Assembly: GCA_945901825.1 (NCBI GenBank)
Contig: CAMDMC010000017.1
Location: 1-33,832 of the forward strand
Direction of reading: 5' to 3'
Length of the DNA stretch: 33,832 nucleotides
From: Bordetella parapertussis
Lineage (GTDB): Bacteria; Pseudomonadota; Gammaproteobacteria; Burkholderiales; Burkholderiaceae_A
Shown here: positions 9,971 to 18,356 of the stretch, one piece after another
Position numbering within the stretch: the first letter of the stretch is position 1
How the letters are laid out: each line of letters begins with the position of its first letter
Program-made: the position numbers and the translations under genes
Notes under the pieces: model-generated
The model's database searches: none
What the model saw: only the letters and a program-made list of their open reading frames with translations
Told to the model about the DNA's origin: nothing

Positions 9971-11049
9971 CTGGGACTGCTCGGCTGGGGGGCGGTCGCA
10001 GAACGCAGCACAATTCGGTACGTTACAAGCACGTCGGTTGCAAGAAGGTAGAACAAAAGCATGCCTTGAAAGACCCTGCTCATGGCGCTTGGCAAATTCA
10101 GGTACTGCTGTGCCTGCTCGCCTCCTACATAAAAAAGAGCCATGACCAAAGAGGCAAGAAAAATACCCAGGGCATTGAGCCTGCCCACAAAGGCCACAAT
10201 GATGGCCGCAAAACCATAGCCAAGTGCCATCTTGTCGGTAAGTTGACCCATGGGGCCCGCCACCTCGGCCATGCCCGCAAGCCCGGCACCGGCACCGCCT
10301 GCAAGCATTCCCACGTAAATGGCCTGACGGTTGGAATAACCTGCATAAAGGCCAGCAAGGGGGGCCTGGCCCGAGGTGCGCATAGCAAAGCCCAATCGAC
10401 TATGGTTCATAAAGATATGGGCCAGAATTAAAAGGCCCAGCATAAAAATAAACGCCAAATTAAGGCGTTGTCCTTCAATAAGGGTGGGCAAGAGACTTTC
10501 TGCATCAAACATTACGGTCTGCGGAAAATTAAAGCCCATCGGGTCCTTCCAAGGACCGAAGACGAGCCATGAGACAAAAAGTTGAGCCACATAGACGAGC
10601 ATTAAAGAGACCAAGATCTCGTTGGCATTGAATCGACTTCGCAGAAATGCTGGGATGGCCGCCCAGGCCATACCCCCCAGAATACCGGCCACGATCATTG
10701 CAATAAGTGAGACGCCGGGTAAATCGCCCATGAACAAGGCAATGGCCGTTGCAAAAATAGCTCCAAAAATAAACTGTCCTTCAGCACCAATGTTCCAGAC
10801 TCCCGCACGAAAACCCACTGCGAGTCCAATCGCACAAAGGGCAAGGGGTGTGGCTTTGAGTAGCAACTCCATAACCGCCCAGAAACTACTGACGGGGTTA
10901 AGAAAAAAAACGCGAAACCCCTCAACAGGATCTTTACCGAGCAAAGCAAAAATAATCAGACCACTGATTGAGGTAAGAATGACGGCAAGCAGGGGCGAGG
11001 CCCATGACCAGGCCGAGGAGGCGGTTGGTCTTCGCTCAAGCCGAATCAC
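9967..11049 (-). CDS. ABC transporter permease, BMP/nucleoside family (first permease)
   Basis: This 360-residue permease has many hydrophobic helices and the family motif GFRAGVWNIGAEGQFIFGAI (about 80-99), with FNANEILVSLMLVYVAQL near the middle. The start is GTG at 11049, overlapping the ATPase stop as GTGA. The pair of unequal permeases and the double-domain ATPase are the usual arrangement of BMP-type nucleoside importers such as those of the NupNOPQ type. Confidence 0.92.
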   Translation of the reverse strand: MIRLERRPTASSAWSWASPLLAVILTSISGLIIFALLGKDPVEGFRVFFLNPVSSFWAVMELLLKATPLALCAIGLAVGFRAGVWNIGAEGQFIFGAIFATAIALFMGDLPGVSLIAMIVAGILGGMAWAAIPAFLRSRFNANEILVSLMLVYVAQLFVSWLVFGPWKDPMGFNFPQTVMFDAESLLPTLIEGQRLNLAFIFMLGLLILAHIFMNHSRLGFAMRTSGQAPLAGLYAGYSNRQAIYVGMLAGGAGAGLAGMAEVAGPMGQLTDKMALGYGFAAIIVAFVGRLNALGIFLASLVMALFYVGGEQAQQYLNLPSAMSRVFQGMLLFYLLATDVLVTYRIVLRSATAPQPSSPR

Positions 11050-12680
11050 GTGAACGGCCTTTGCGTTTTTCGATCCGCGAGAAGTTCTGGGACAGAGGCC
11101 TGCAGGGGGTCCAACTGCCCATCACTCTGCCAGACACCTGCCATAAGAAGACCGAGATTCGTCGCAGACGTTTGTTCGATGGGCTGAGGACTTGATAGCC
11201 GGCCCTCAAAGGCAACCACCACCCGATCAGCCAAGGCGAAGATTTCATCAATGTCTTCACTAATGAGCAAAATGGCACAGCCCGAGTTACGAAGATTCTT
11301 CAAGCCCTCGCGCAACTCGGCGGCTGCGCCCACGTCAACCCCCCAGGTCGGCTGGGCACAAACAAGCACACACGGCTGCTGCAAAACCTCTCGACCGACA
11401 ATAAACTTTTGTAAATTACCGCCCGATAACGAGCGTGCCGGTGACTGAGTGGACTGACACTTCACGCGAAAGCGACTGATAATTCTCTGGGCAAAGTCCT
11501 GTACCTCCGAATAACGGAGAAGACCGAAGCGCGATACAAACGGCTGTGTGTAGAGACCTGTTAGAAGTGCATTTTCCTCGAGAGAAAAGTCGGGGACGGC
11601 ACCCGTTCCTAGCCGATCTTCAGGAATGACGCAAAGCCCTGCACGGCGACGCCGGGCGACGGGCCATTGGCCAGCGGGCTGGCCTTGAATCTGAATGGCC
11701 GAGGTCATGGGCATGGGCAGGCGCAGCTCTCCCGATAAGGCCTGAACCAACTCGCGTTGGCCATTACCTGAAACGCCTGCCAGCCCTAGAATTTCGCCAG
11801 GCCGCACCTGGAAACTAATATCGCGCAGGGACACACCATAGGGATCGCTACTTTCAGTGCTTAGGTTTCTCACAACCAGCCCATCGGCTTGGCTTGGCCT
11901 GGGCCTTGGCACCGAGTCGGTAGGGGCTGACTCGCGGGCTTGTCCAGTGACTATAGCCATGGCATTGGCCTTTCCGATCATCATCTCAGCCAGGCTGGAC
12001 TCTGTCTCTTGGCTCGGATCGCAACGTCCAGTCACCCGCCCCTGCTGCAAAACCGTGGCACGATGACAGAGGCTTCGAATCTCTTGCAGCTTGTGGCTAA
12101 TGTACAAAATGGCACAGCCCTCGGCCGACAGACGCCTTAGCATCGTAAAGAGTCGGTCGACCTCCTGTGGGGTGAGAACCGAGGTGGGCTCATCGAGAAT
12201 AAGAAGCTTGGGTGCCTGTAGAAGGCAGCGCAGTATTTCAACCCTTTGGCGCTCGCCTACCGAGAGGTCGTGCACATGACGACCGGGGCTGACATCAATT
12301 CCGTAACTGGCCGACAGCTCAGTTAAGGACTGATGAATCTCATTAAGAGATCTCCCATCGTTTAGAAAAAGTTGTGTGTTTTCAGCAACCGTAAGCGACT
12401 CAAAAAGTGAAAAATGCTGAAAGACCATACCGATGCCCAGCCGCCTTGCCTCCATAGGGCTTGCGATTCGAACCCGACGACCCCTCCAGGTGATCTCCCC
12501 AGCGCTTGGCTGGACAACACCGTAGACCATCTTCATTAAGGTTGATTTGCCTGCGCCATTCTCACCAAGGACCGCGTGTATTTCCCCTGGCAAGACCGAT
12601 AGGTCGACTCGATCGTTGGCCGTAAGGCCAGGGTAAACCTTGGTTAGTTGGTGAAGGGCAAGGACGGGGGACAGGCTCAC
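11046..12680 (-). CDS. ABC transporter ATP-binding protein with two ATPase domains, BMP/nucleoside family
   Basis: This 544-residue protein fuses two ABC ATPase domains. The first has a full Walker A (GENGAGKST, about 38-46), signature LSVGERQRVEI and Walker B LLILDEPTSVLT. The second has the degenerate P-loop GVSGNGQRELVQ, the signature SLSGGNLQKFIVGRE and CVLVCAQPTWGVD in place of a standard Walker B. This asymmetry is normal in the sugar/nucleoside subfamily. The start is GTG at 12680, six bases after the gpt stop. It energises the two permeases that follow. Confidence 0.93.
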   Translation of the reverse strand: MSLSPVLALHQLTKVYPGLTANDRVDLSVLPGEIHAVLGENGAGKSTLMKMVYGVVQPSAGEITWRGRRVRIASPMEARRLGIGMVFQHFSLFESLTVAENTQLFLNDGRSLNEIHQSLTELSASYGIDVSPGRHVHDLSVGERQRVEILRCLLQAPKLLILDEPTSVLTPQEVDRLFTMLRRLSAEGCAILYISHKLQEIRSLCHRATVLQQGRVTGRCDPSQETESSLAEMMIGKANAMAIVTGQARESAPTDSVPRPRPSQADGLVVRNLSTESSDPYGVSLRDISFQVRPGEILGLAGVSGNGQRELVQALSGELRLPMPMTSAIQIQGQPAGQWPVARRRRAGLCVIPEDRLGTGAVPDFSLEENALLTGLYTQPFVSRFGLLRYSEVQDFAQRIISRFRVKCQSTQSPARSLSGGNLQKFIVGREVLQQPCVLVCAQPTWGVDVGAAAELREGLKNLRNSGCAILLISEDIDEIFALADRVVVAFEGRLSSPQPIEQTSATNLGLLMAGVWQSDGQLDPLQASVPELLADRKTQRPFT

Positions 12681-12686
12681 TACCGA

Positions 12687-13280
12687 TTATTTGCCTGGGC
12701 TAATGGCCTGGACCTTCTCACGCTCTTTAATGGGAACGGAAAATTGGTAATCGATATCCCATGGGAAGAAAATCCACTTCTGTTGTTTAAACTCTTTTAC
12801 ATAGGTATCTACAACAGGGCGGCCAGCAGGCTTGGCATAAAGTGTGGCGAAGTAGGCCTTCGGAAGCATTTTTCGTACATAGGCGGCGGTCTTTCCAGTG
12901 TCGACCAGGTCGTCGATGAGAAGAAACCCCTCCCCGTCGCCTTCGATCATCTTAAGCACCTGAAGACTTCCTTGCTGCTGCTCAGCTTCAATGGAGCTGC
13001 TTGTGCCGTAGCTGGTGATACAGACGGTATCAACAAGTCGTATGTCGAGTTCGCGCGCAATTAAGGCAGCCGGAACAAGCCCCCCCCTTGTTATGGCGAT
13101 GATCCCTTTCCAGGGGCCCATGCCGTGCAAAATCTCGCAGAGGTAACGAGCGTCTCGGTGAAGCTCAGGCCAGGAAATGATGATGTCGTCGTTGTAGGGA
13201 CGGGGGGGGCCCGCAGAATCTTCCTGGCTTGGGGTGGCGCTGCCATTGACCTGCAGGTTTGTTGAATCTTCCTTACCCAT
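12687..13280 (-). CDS. gpt: Xanthine-guanine phosphoribosyltransferase
   Basis: Gpt converts xanthine, guanine and less well hypoxanthine to their nucleotides with PRPP. The core follows E. coli Gpt closely: PWKGIIAITRGGLVPAALIA, DTVCITSYG, the PRPP loop GFLLIDDLVDTGKTA (about 118-132) and AKPAGRPVVDTYV. The start at ATG 13280 is supported by a strong AAAGGAGG (minus strand of 13291-13298) ten bases upstream. This gives an N-terminal extension of about 30 residues, rich in Ser, Pro and Gly, that E. coli Gpt lacks. It lies between two transporters, which places purine salvage next to purine uptake. Confidence 0.93.
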   Translation of the reverse strand: MGKEDSTNLQVNGSATPSQEDSAGPPRPYNDDIIISWPELHRDARYLCEILHGMGPWKGIIAITRGGLVPAALIARELDIRLVDTVCITSYGTSSSIEAEQQQGSLQVLKMIEGDGEGFLLIDDLVDTGKTAAYVRKMLPKAYFATLYAKPAGRPVVDTYVKEFKQQKWIFFPWDIDYQFSVPIKEREKVQAISPGK

Positions 13281-13290
13281 ACGCGCCGTG

Positions 13291-13298
13291 CCTCCTTT
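13291..13298 (-). promoter_or_regulatory. Ribosome binding site of gpt
   Basis: AAAGGAGG on the minus strand, ten bases from the ATG at 13280, is among the strongest Shine-Dalgarno sequences in the window. It decides the start of gpt in favour of the form with the N-terminal extension. Confidence 0.75.
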
Positions 13299-13310
13299 AT
13301 TATTTTGTTC

Positions 13311-14081
13311 CTAGCGGTTCTGACCTCGAAACGCCCAGCCTGTAAATTGATGCTCGATAATAGCGGTAAAGGCATAAAGAATAATACCCAGCACGGCAAG
13401 CACGAGAAGGCCAGCAAAAACAATGGGCACCTGAAAGCTTGCCTGGGCATCGAGCATTAATTTACCGATGCCTGCGTTGGCCCCCACAGTCTCCGAGACC
13501 ACAGCACCCACGAAGGCCAGGGTAATTGCCACCTTCAAAGAACCAAAGAAATAAGGCAAAGACCGCGGAATTCCAACCTTGCGCATGATGTCAAGCTTGG
13601 AAGCCCCGAGTGCACGCAGAACATCCTCAAGCTCGGGCTCGGTTGTTGCAAGACCGGTGGCAACGTTGACCACAATAGGGAAAAAAGAAATTAAAAAGGC
13701 CGTGATAATCGCCGGAATTTCGCCCAGACCAAACCAGAGAATAAGCACCGGGACCACGGCTACCTTCGGGATGGAATTAAAGCCCACAAGAAGAGGGTAG
13801 ACACCCGCATAGATGGCCTTATGCCAGCCAATGGCAATGCCAAGCAAAAGCCCGAAACCCGTAGCAAACGCAAAACCCAGTAGGGTCGTCCAGAGAGTGA
13901 CCCAGGAGTTGCTGGCAATGGGGTCTCGGAATTCCCACAAGGCTTCAAAAATCAGACTGGGCGCGGGAAGAATGGTGAGGGGAACATTAAAAATTCGACA
14001 GGCCAACTCCCAAATGACAAAAAGCGCAACCGTAAAAAGCGTAGGCGACACCACCTTAATAAAAAACTCATTACGGTCCAT
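13311..14081 (-). CDS. ABC transporter permease, SsuC/TauC-like family
   Basis: This 256-residue permease of the BPD_transp_1 family is of the kind found with NMT1/SsuA/TauA binding proteins. The cytoplasmic EAA-like loop reads EDVLRALGASKLDIMRKVGIP, and about six hydrophobic helices surround it. Its ATG overlaps the ATPase stop by one base (TAATG). With the ATPase and the binding protein upstream it makes a complete importer, here probably for a purine or purine breakdown product. Confidence 0.9.
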   Translation of the reverse strand: MDRNEFFIKVVSPTLFTVALFVIWELACRIFNVPLTILPAPSLIFEALWEFRDPIASNSWVTLWTTLLGFAFATGFGLLLGIAIGWHKAIYAGVYPLLVGFNSIPKVAVVPVLILWFGLGEIPAIITAFLISFFPIVVNVATGLATTEPELEDVLRALGASKLDIMRKVGIPRSLPYFFGSLKVAITLAFVGAVVSETVGANAGIGKLMLDAQASFQVPIVFAGLLVLAVLGIILYAFTAIIEHQFTGWAFRGQNR

Positions 14082-14863
14082 TAGTGCTTACCTCCAATCA
14101 TGCCTCTTAACTCATGCACAACATCTTGAAACGCTTGGGTGTAGGTGACCTCGAGATCACGGGGTCGAGGCAGCGTTACGGTGCAACGCTTAACAATTCG
14201 CCCTGGCCGGTTGGACATAACATAAACCGTATCGGCCAAAAACACCGCCTCCCGGAGGTCGTGGGTAACCAACATCACCGTCACCCCACGGGCTGCATGA
14301 ATATCTCGCAAGGCACACCAGAGTTCTTCCCGAGTGAAGGCATCGAGGGCACCAAATGGCTCATCGAGCATAAGAATTTCAGGCTCGTGAATAAGCGCCC
14401 GACAGATGGATGCGCGCTGCTGCATACCCCCCGAGAGCTCCCATGGGAACTTGTCGGTAAAGCCAGTAAGGCCCACAGACTTAAGAAGGTCTTCAGCCTT
14501 TTGCTTGTACTGGGCCCTCTGGCTGCGAATGCGTTGGCGATGAGGAGGAACAATTTCAAGAGGCAATAAAACATTATCGACGCAGGTGCGCCAGGGAAGG
14601 AGGTTACTGTTCTGAAAGGCCATTCCCACAGACTTAAGGGGCTTGGTAACCTGCTCGCCTGCCACCGAAAGACTACCCTGCGAGCTAGGGTGAAGGCCAC
14701 TGATGAGCTTCATCAGCGAACTCTTGCCACAACCCGATGGGCCAACCACAGCAATAAACTCCCCCTTCTGGATCTCCAGGCTAACACTCTCAATGGCTGG
14801 GACTGCGGTCGCACCTCGACCGTAGGTCATGGAGACATCGTCTAAAACCACGAGAGCCGACAT
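14081..14863 (-). CDS. ABC transporter ATP-binding protein, SsuB/TauB-like family
   Basis: This 260-residue protein is a single ABC ATPase. Walker A is GPSGCGKSS (about 41-49), the Q-loop is AFQNSNLLPW, the signature is ELSGGMQQRASI, Walker B is ILMLDEPFGALD and the switch His is in LVTHDLREAVFLAD. AAGGA precedes the ATG by about eight to ten bases. The gene sits between the binding-protein and permease genes of the same importer. Confidence 0.94.
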   Translation of the reverse strand: MSALVVLDDVSMTYGRGATAVPAIESVSLEIQKGEFIAVVGPSGCGKSSLMKLISGLHPSSQGSLSVAGEQVTKPLKSVGMAFQNSNLLPWRTCVDNVLLPLEIVPPHRQRIRSQRAQYKQKAEDLLKSVGLTGFTDKFPWELSGGMQQRASICRALIHEPEILMLDEPFGALDAFTREELWCALRDIHAARGVTVMLVTHDLREAVFLADTVYVMSNRPGRIVKRCTVTLPRPRDLEVTYTQAFQDVVHELRGMIGGKH

Positions 14864-14887
14864 ATCAGAGTCCTTTCCTGTCGTCCA

Positions 14888-15889
14888 TTACTTCACCAAC
14901 CGAGCCTCTTTCGCAGGAAGAAACTCGGCGGTGAAAATATCGTCAGCCTTGGGCTTGTTGGTGTACTTAAAGGTAAGTCCAATCTGGTCAATTGAACGTG
15001 AAAGCCTCGCCATGTCCACTACACCAAGCCCATTTTTCTTGACATCGGGGGTCACATAGTTCCTTGAGATCGCAAGCTTAAGGCGCTCAAGCTCCACATC
15101 GCGTTTGGCAATTTGGTTGCGCTTCATCAGCGAGTCAATGGCCGTGTCGGGCGAGGCGATGGTGTCTTGAATACCTTTAAGGGTTGCACGAATGAAGCCA
15201 GCCAAGGCCTTCGGGTTGGACTTGGCAAATTCGGGGTTCGCAATAATGACGTTGCCGTAAAGGTCCAAACCATAGTCACGCATAAGCATGACAACAATGT
15301 CATCTCCTGCAACACCATTGGCCTTTAAGTTCATGTAGGACGAGAACCAGAACCCAGTAATGGCGTCGACTTTTCCCTGCGCGAGCATGGGCTCACGCAC
15401 GGGGAAACCCAGGTTTTCAATCTTCACCTTACTGGCATCGATCTTGTTGGCATCCACAAAAATGGGCCATTGGGCATAGGCCCCGTCGGGTGCAGGAGCA
15501 CCGAGCACTCGGCCCTCGAGGTCCTTGGGCTTGCTAATGCCTGTCTTCTTAAGAGTAATGATGGCAAATGCAGGTGTGTCATAGCCCATCATCACGGCCT
15601 TGATGGGGGCATTGGCGGGGTTGTCACGGTACTTGATGAGCGAGTTGATATCAGCAAAGGCTACCTGGTAGGCACCCGAGGCGACTCGGTTTATAGGCTC
15701 AACGGAGCCTGCGCCTGGGTCAATGGTGACATCAAGACCTTCTGCCTTGTAATAGCCCTTGTCAATTGCGACAAAATAGGGCGCGGCTGGCCCCTCAAAG
15801 CGCCAATCCAGTGCAAACTTGATTGCTGTTTGTGCATAGGCACTTGTCGATAAAAGTGCGGCACCAATTAAAGCTGCGAATACTCGCAT
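14888..15889 (-). CDS. NMT1/THI5-like ABC transporter substrate-binding protein
   Basis: This 333-residue protein has a Sec signal peptide (MRVFAALIGAALLSTSAYAQ, cleavage near residue 19-20) and the NMT1-type periplasmic fold. KFALDWRFEGPAAPYFVAID at the start of the mature protein and GAPAPDGAYAQWPIFVDAN further on mark the family. Characterised relatives bind thiamine pyrimidines, sulfonates or other small molecules. Here every neighbour acts on purines, so xanthine, urate, allantoin or a similar heterocycle is the likely ligand. A strong AAAGGAG lies about eight bases before the ATG, inside a leader with regulatory RNA character described separately. Confidence 0.9.
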   Translation of the reverse strand: MRVFAALIGAALLSTSAYAQTAIKFALDWRFEGPAAPYFVAIDKGYYKAEGLDVTIDPGAGSVEPINRVASGAYQVAFADINSLIKYRDNPANAPIKAVMMGYDTPAFAIITLKKTGISKPKDLEGRVLGAPAPDGAYAQWPIFVDANKIDASKVKIENLGFPVREPMLAQGKVDAITGFWFSSYMNLKANGVAGDDIVVMLMRDYGLDLYGNVIIANPEFAKSNPKALAGFIRATLKGIQDTIASPDTAIDSLMKRNQIAKRDVELERLKLAISRNYVTPDVKKNGLGVVDMARLSRSIDQIGLTFKYTNKPKADDIFTAEFLPAKEARLVK

Positions 15890-15962
15890 GGTTATTCTCC
15901 TTTAAATAAAAGGGCTTGCGCCCGACACCTACGTAAACGAAAGGACGCCAGTCCGGCGTCCT
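15890..15962 (-). promoter_or_regulatory. Structured mRNA leader, candidate purine (xanthine/urate) riboswitch
   Basis: In minus-strand order the leader shows an 8-bp hairpin (AGGACGCC / GGCGTCCT, 15962-15942, five-base loop), then a four-pair hairpin GGGC-GCAA-GCCC (15923-15912) with a GNRA loop and TTTTATTT after it, then the Shine-Dalgarno sequence. The segment TCCTTT (15945-15940), shared with the 3' arm of the first hairpin, is fully complementary to AAAGGA (15903-15898) of the Shine-Dalgarno. The first hairpin and ribosome-site masking are therefore mutually exclusive, and the masked form is a rod of about 48 bases. The NMT1-motif xanthine/urate riboswitch is a known rod-like RNA found before such binding-protein genes; whether this leader matches its consensus could not be tested here. 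Confidence 0.45.
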
Positions 15963-16036
15963 GCAAACAACGACAAAACCCCAGCCCACCTAGTTGCAAT
16001 AAACGAGCCATCGTGCCTCCACTCCTGCACCCTACT

Positions 16037-16069
16037 GGAATATGGGGTCTCCCCGCACTGGTGCATTCC
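16037..16069 (-). terminator. Branched inverted repeat directly after uraH, possible terminator or processing structure
   Basis: The outer stem GGAAT (16037-16041) with ATTCC (16065-16069) encloses GGGG-TCT-CCCC (16044-16054) and GCAC-TG-GTGC (16055-16064). The element begins immediately after the uraH stop. It has no T-run on the minus strand, so it is not a textbook intrinsic terminator. The remaining 75 bases up to the transporter leader show no coding frame with a start and Shine-Dalgarno sequence. Confidence 0.25.
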
Positions 16070-16444
16070 CTAGCTCCCCCGATAGGTGGAGTAACTCCAC
16101 GGCGAACAAAGCAGTGGCACATGGTAATGACCATGTGCATTGGCAATTCCGAAAACAAGCGGAACTTCCTGAAGAAAGGCGGGATCAGGCAGGTCAAGAC
16201 CCTGTGCTTTGAAATAATGGGCGACCTGAAAAGTAAGCCGATAAATACCTGTCTGCAGTCTGTCTGCCTGAAGCAGAGGCTGGTCCGTTCGCCCATCGAG
16301 GTTGGTCGTGACGGTGCAGAGAACCTCCCAGGCGGCAGCCTGCGTACCCGCGGCCATGACGGTTTGACGCTCAAGGCAGACCTGCATTCCGGCAGCCGGT
16401 CGGCCGCTGTAGGTATCAAGAACATGCGTGCTAAGACGAGCCAA
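16070..16444 (-). CDS. uraH: 5-hydroxyisourate hydrolase UraH (HIUase)
   Basis: UraH hydrolyses 5-hydroxyisourate, the product of urate oxidation, to OHCU. The 124 residues have the transthyretin-related signature: LSTHVLDT at the N-terminus (His7), Arg52 in LDGR, His108 in YHVPLL, and the C-terminal YSTYRGS, all of which correspond to the known active site. The start is TTG at 16444 with AAGGA about nine bases upstream; a longer open frame on the same strand (to 16491) is out of frame. It follows the uraD-allC fusion by 46 bases and precedes the NMT1-type transporter. Confidence 0.95.
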   Translation of the reverse strand: MARLSTHVLDTYSGRPAAGMQVCLERQTVMAAGTQAAAWEVLCTVTTNLDGRTDQPLLQADRLQTGIYRLTFQVAHYFKAQGLDLPDPAFLQEVPLVFGIANAHGHYHVPLLCSPWSYSTYRGS

Positions 16445-16490
16445 TTTTCAGGGTCCTTATAACAATGAGGAAAAGAAACAGTGCTGGCCA

Positions 16491-18356
16491 CTAGGCATGG
16501 GCTTGTTTCTTTAGAAGATGCTTCGCAAGATTCTTATAAAAGGCTTCAAAGGCCTCGGCCGCAAGCTCAATGTCCTCACTGGTTGTGGACTCCAAGGGGT
16601 TATGGCTTATACCTTGGTTCTCACCACGCACAAAAAGCATGGCCTGCGGCATAGACTCGTGCAGCTTCATGGCGTCGTGCCCTGCACCGCTGGGCAGGTG
16701 GAAAACAGGTAGGCCACAGTCGGCCACGGCCCTCTCCCAAAGGCCTTGCAGCAGTGGATCGGAGGGTGCGGCAGAGGCCTGAAGAACCTGCTCAATCTGC
16801 GTCTCAATGCCACGGCGCTTGGCAATGACTGCAAGCATGTTGAGAACATCGACACCCAGTGCGTCACGCTGCTCGTTCGTCGGAGCGCGAAGATCAAGTG
16901 AAAACTCGCAGACCCCAGCAATGACATTCATCGACCCATTCGGAACCTGCAGCTGCCCAACAGTGGCAACAAGGCCCGGGCTCTGGCCTGCCCGCTCTTC
17001 TGCATAGAGCATAAGTTCGGCAGCAGCCACGGCAGCATCCCGACGTTGACCCATAGGCGTGGTACCCGCATGGGCCGCCTGACCAGTCAGGCGAATGCGA
17101 TACCGCAGGCTGCCATTGATGGAGGTCACTACACCCAGAGGCAGACCCTGTGATGCAAGAACAGGCCCCTGCTCGATGTGCACCTCAACAAAGCCAAGGT
17201 AATGAGATGGGTCCCGCTGCAGGTTTTTTATGGCGTTGATATCGGCCGCAAGTCCTGCCGCTTGCATGGCCTGACGCATAGAAATGCCTCGGGCATCGCA
17301 TGCATCAAGCCATTCATTTTGAAAACTGCCTGTTAGGGCGCTTGATCCAAGAAAGGTCGCCGCGTAGCGAACGCCCTCTTCTTCTGCAAAGGCGACAAGC
17401 TCGATGCCAGGGCCCGTTAGGTCGCTCCGATTGTTTTGTTGCCTCACAAATTCAAGCGGAACCATGATGCCAAGACGGCCATCGTAGCGGCCACCATTTC
17501 GTACCGTATCGAAATGACTTCCGGTAAGAAGGTAAGGCGGGGACCCCCAACGACCAACCACATTGCCGACCGCGTCCTGATGGACCTGCTGAAAACCTGC
17601 GTCTTTAAAGGCCTGAATCAGCCAGCGGGTGACCTGTTGATGCGAGTCTGTGAGGTAACTTACCGTGAGACCTTGGGCGTCCTCTGAAAAAGCGGAAAGA
17701 GCCTGGCAGTGGTCCCAGATTTTTTCTCCACGAACGGGGGCGATTCCAAAGCGCTCGTTTAAACGCATCTCCGCAATACGATGAACCTGGTGGAGACATT
17801 CCTTGCGCTCTTGGTCAGGCGGATCTTTCAACCGTCGTTCGAGCGTGTTGATAATTTGGCCTCGAGTCAGGCCCAAGCCACGCGGGCCACGAACCGCCAG
17901 AATAAAAGGCCATCCAAACTTTTCTTTGTACCGCGCATTGAGTTGGGTGAGGGCTTCAAATTCTTCAGGACTGCACCGATCAAGCCCGACGGACTGCTGC
18001 TCCAGTTTAGAGTCGCGGGCAAGATCCGGGTCGATCTTAGCCTTACCTGTTAACTCGGGATGGGCGCGCACCAATGCCAATTGCGCATCAAGCGGGGCAG
18101 TGGTCACAACATCCCGACAGACCTGCCGAAAATGGGCAAGCGATTGAAAGGGCCTGGCAGCCAACGCACTTTCTACAATCCAGTCCGAATGCTCGTAAAG
18201 GCCTGCAAGCAGCGTGAGAGCAGTTTCATGCCCCGTTGCCTCATTAAGACAATCAAGGCTCAGACCCGATACCCCAGGTGTTGAACCCGGCGCATCCACT
18301 TCTTTCTGAGCCCCTCGGTCAGTGGAGAGGTGGGAGTCGTGAGTCGTCATCGTCAT
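16491..18356 (-). CDS. uraD-allC: OHCU decarboxylase fused to allantoate amidohydrolase (UraD-AllC)
   Basis: This 621-residue protein joins two steps. Residues about 31-203 are OHCU decarboxylase, with the catalytic His99 in HPELTGKA and the family block RYKEKFGWPFILAV (142-155), giving S-allantoin. Residues about 215-615 are an M20-type amidohydrolase of the AllC/ureidoglycolate amidohydrolase group. Its metal-site motifs are GSHFDTV (His281, Asp283), GGRYDG (Asp292), AFAEEEGVRY (Glu325-327) and VEVHIEQGP (His393). From context it acts on allantoate to release ammonia and CO2 and give ureidoglycine. The start overlaps the puuE stop as ATGA. About 30 residues precede the first domain and are probably disordered. 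The intermediate step, allantoin to allantoate, is supplied by puuE. Confidence 0.92.
   Translation of the reverse strand: MTMTTHDSHLSTDRGAQKEVDAPGSTPGVSGLSLDCLNEATGHETALTLLAGLYEHSDWIVESALAARPFQSLAHFRQVCRDVVTTAPLDAQLALVRAHPELTGKAKIDPDLARDSKLEQQSVGLDRCSPEEFEALTQLNARYKEKFGWPFILAVRGPRGLGLTRGQIINTLERRLKDPPDQERKECLHQVHRIAEMRLNERFGIAPVRGEKIWDHCQALSAFSEDAQGLTVSYLTDSHQQVTRWLIQAFKDAGFQQVHQDAVGNVVGRWGSPPYLLTGSHFDTVRNGGRYDGRLGIMVPLEFVRQQNNRSDLTGPGIELVAFAEEEGVRYAATFLGSSALTGSFQNEWLDACDARGISMRQAMQAAGLAADINAIKNLQRDPSHYLGFVEVHIEQGPVLASQGLPLGVVTSINGSLRYRIRLTGQAAHAGTTPMGQRRDAAVAAAELMLYAEERAGQSPGLVATVGQLQVPNGSMNVIAGVCEFSLDLRAPTNEQRDALGVDVLNMLAVIAKRRGIETQIEQVLQASAAPSDPLLQGLWERAVADCGLPVFHLPSGAGHDAMKLHESMPQAMLFVRGENQGISHNPLESTTSEDIELAAEAFEAFYKNLAKHLLKKQAHA

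Noticed and set aside
15892..16491. 199-codon minus-strand open frame covering the uraH region
   Set aside because: It is out of frame with uraH, whose 124 residues carry the full HIUase signature; the long frame has Cys/Arg-rich shadow composition.
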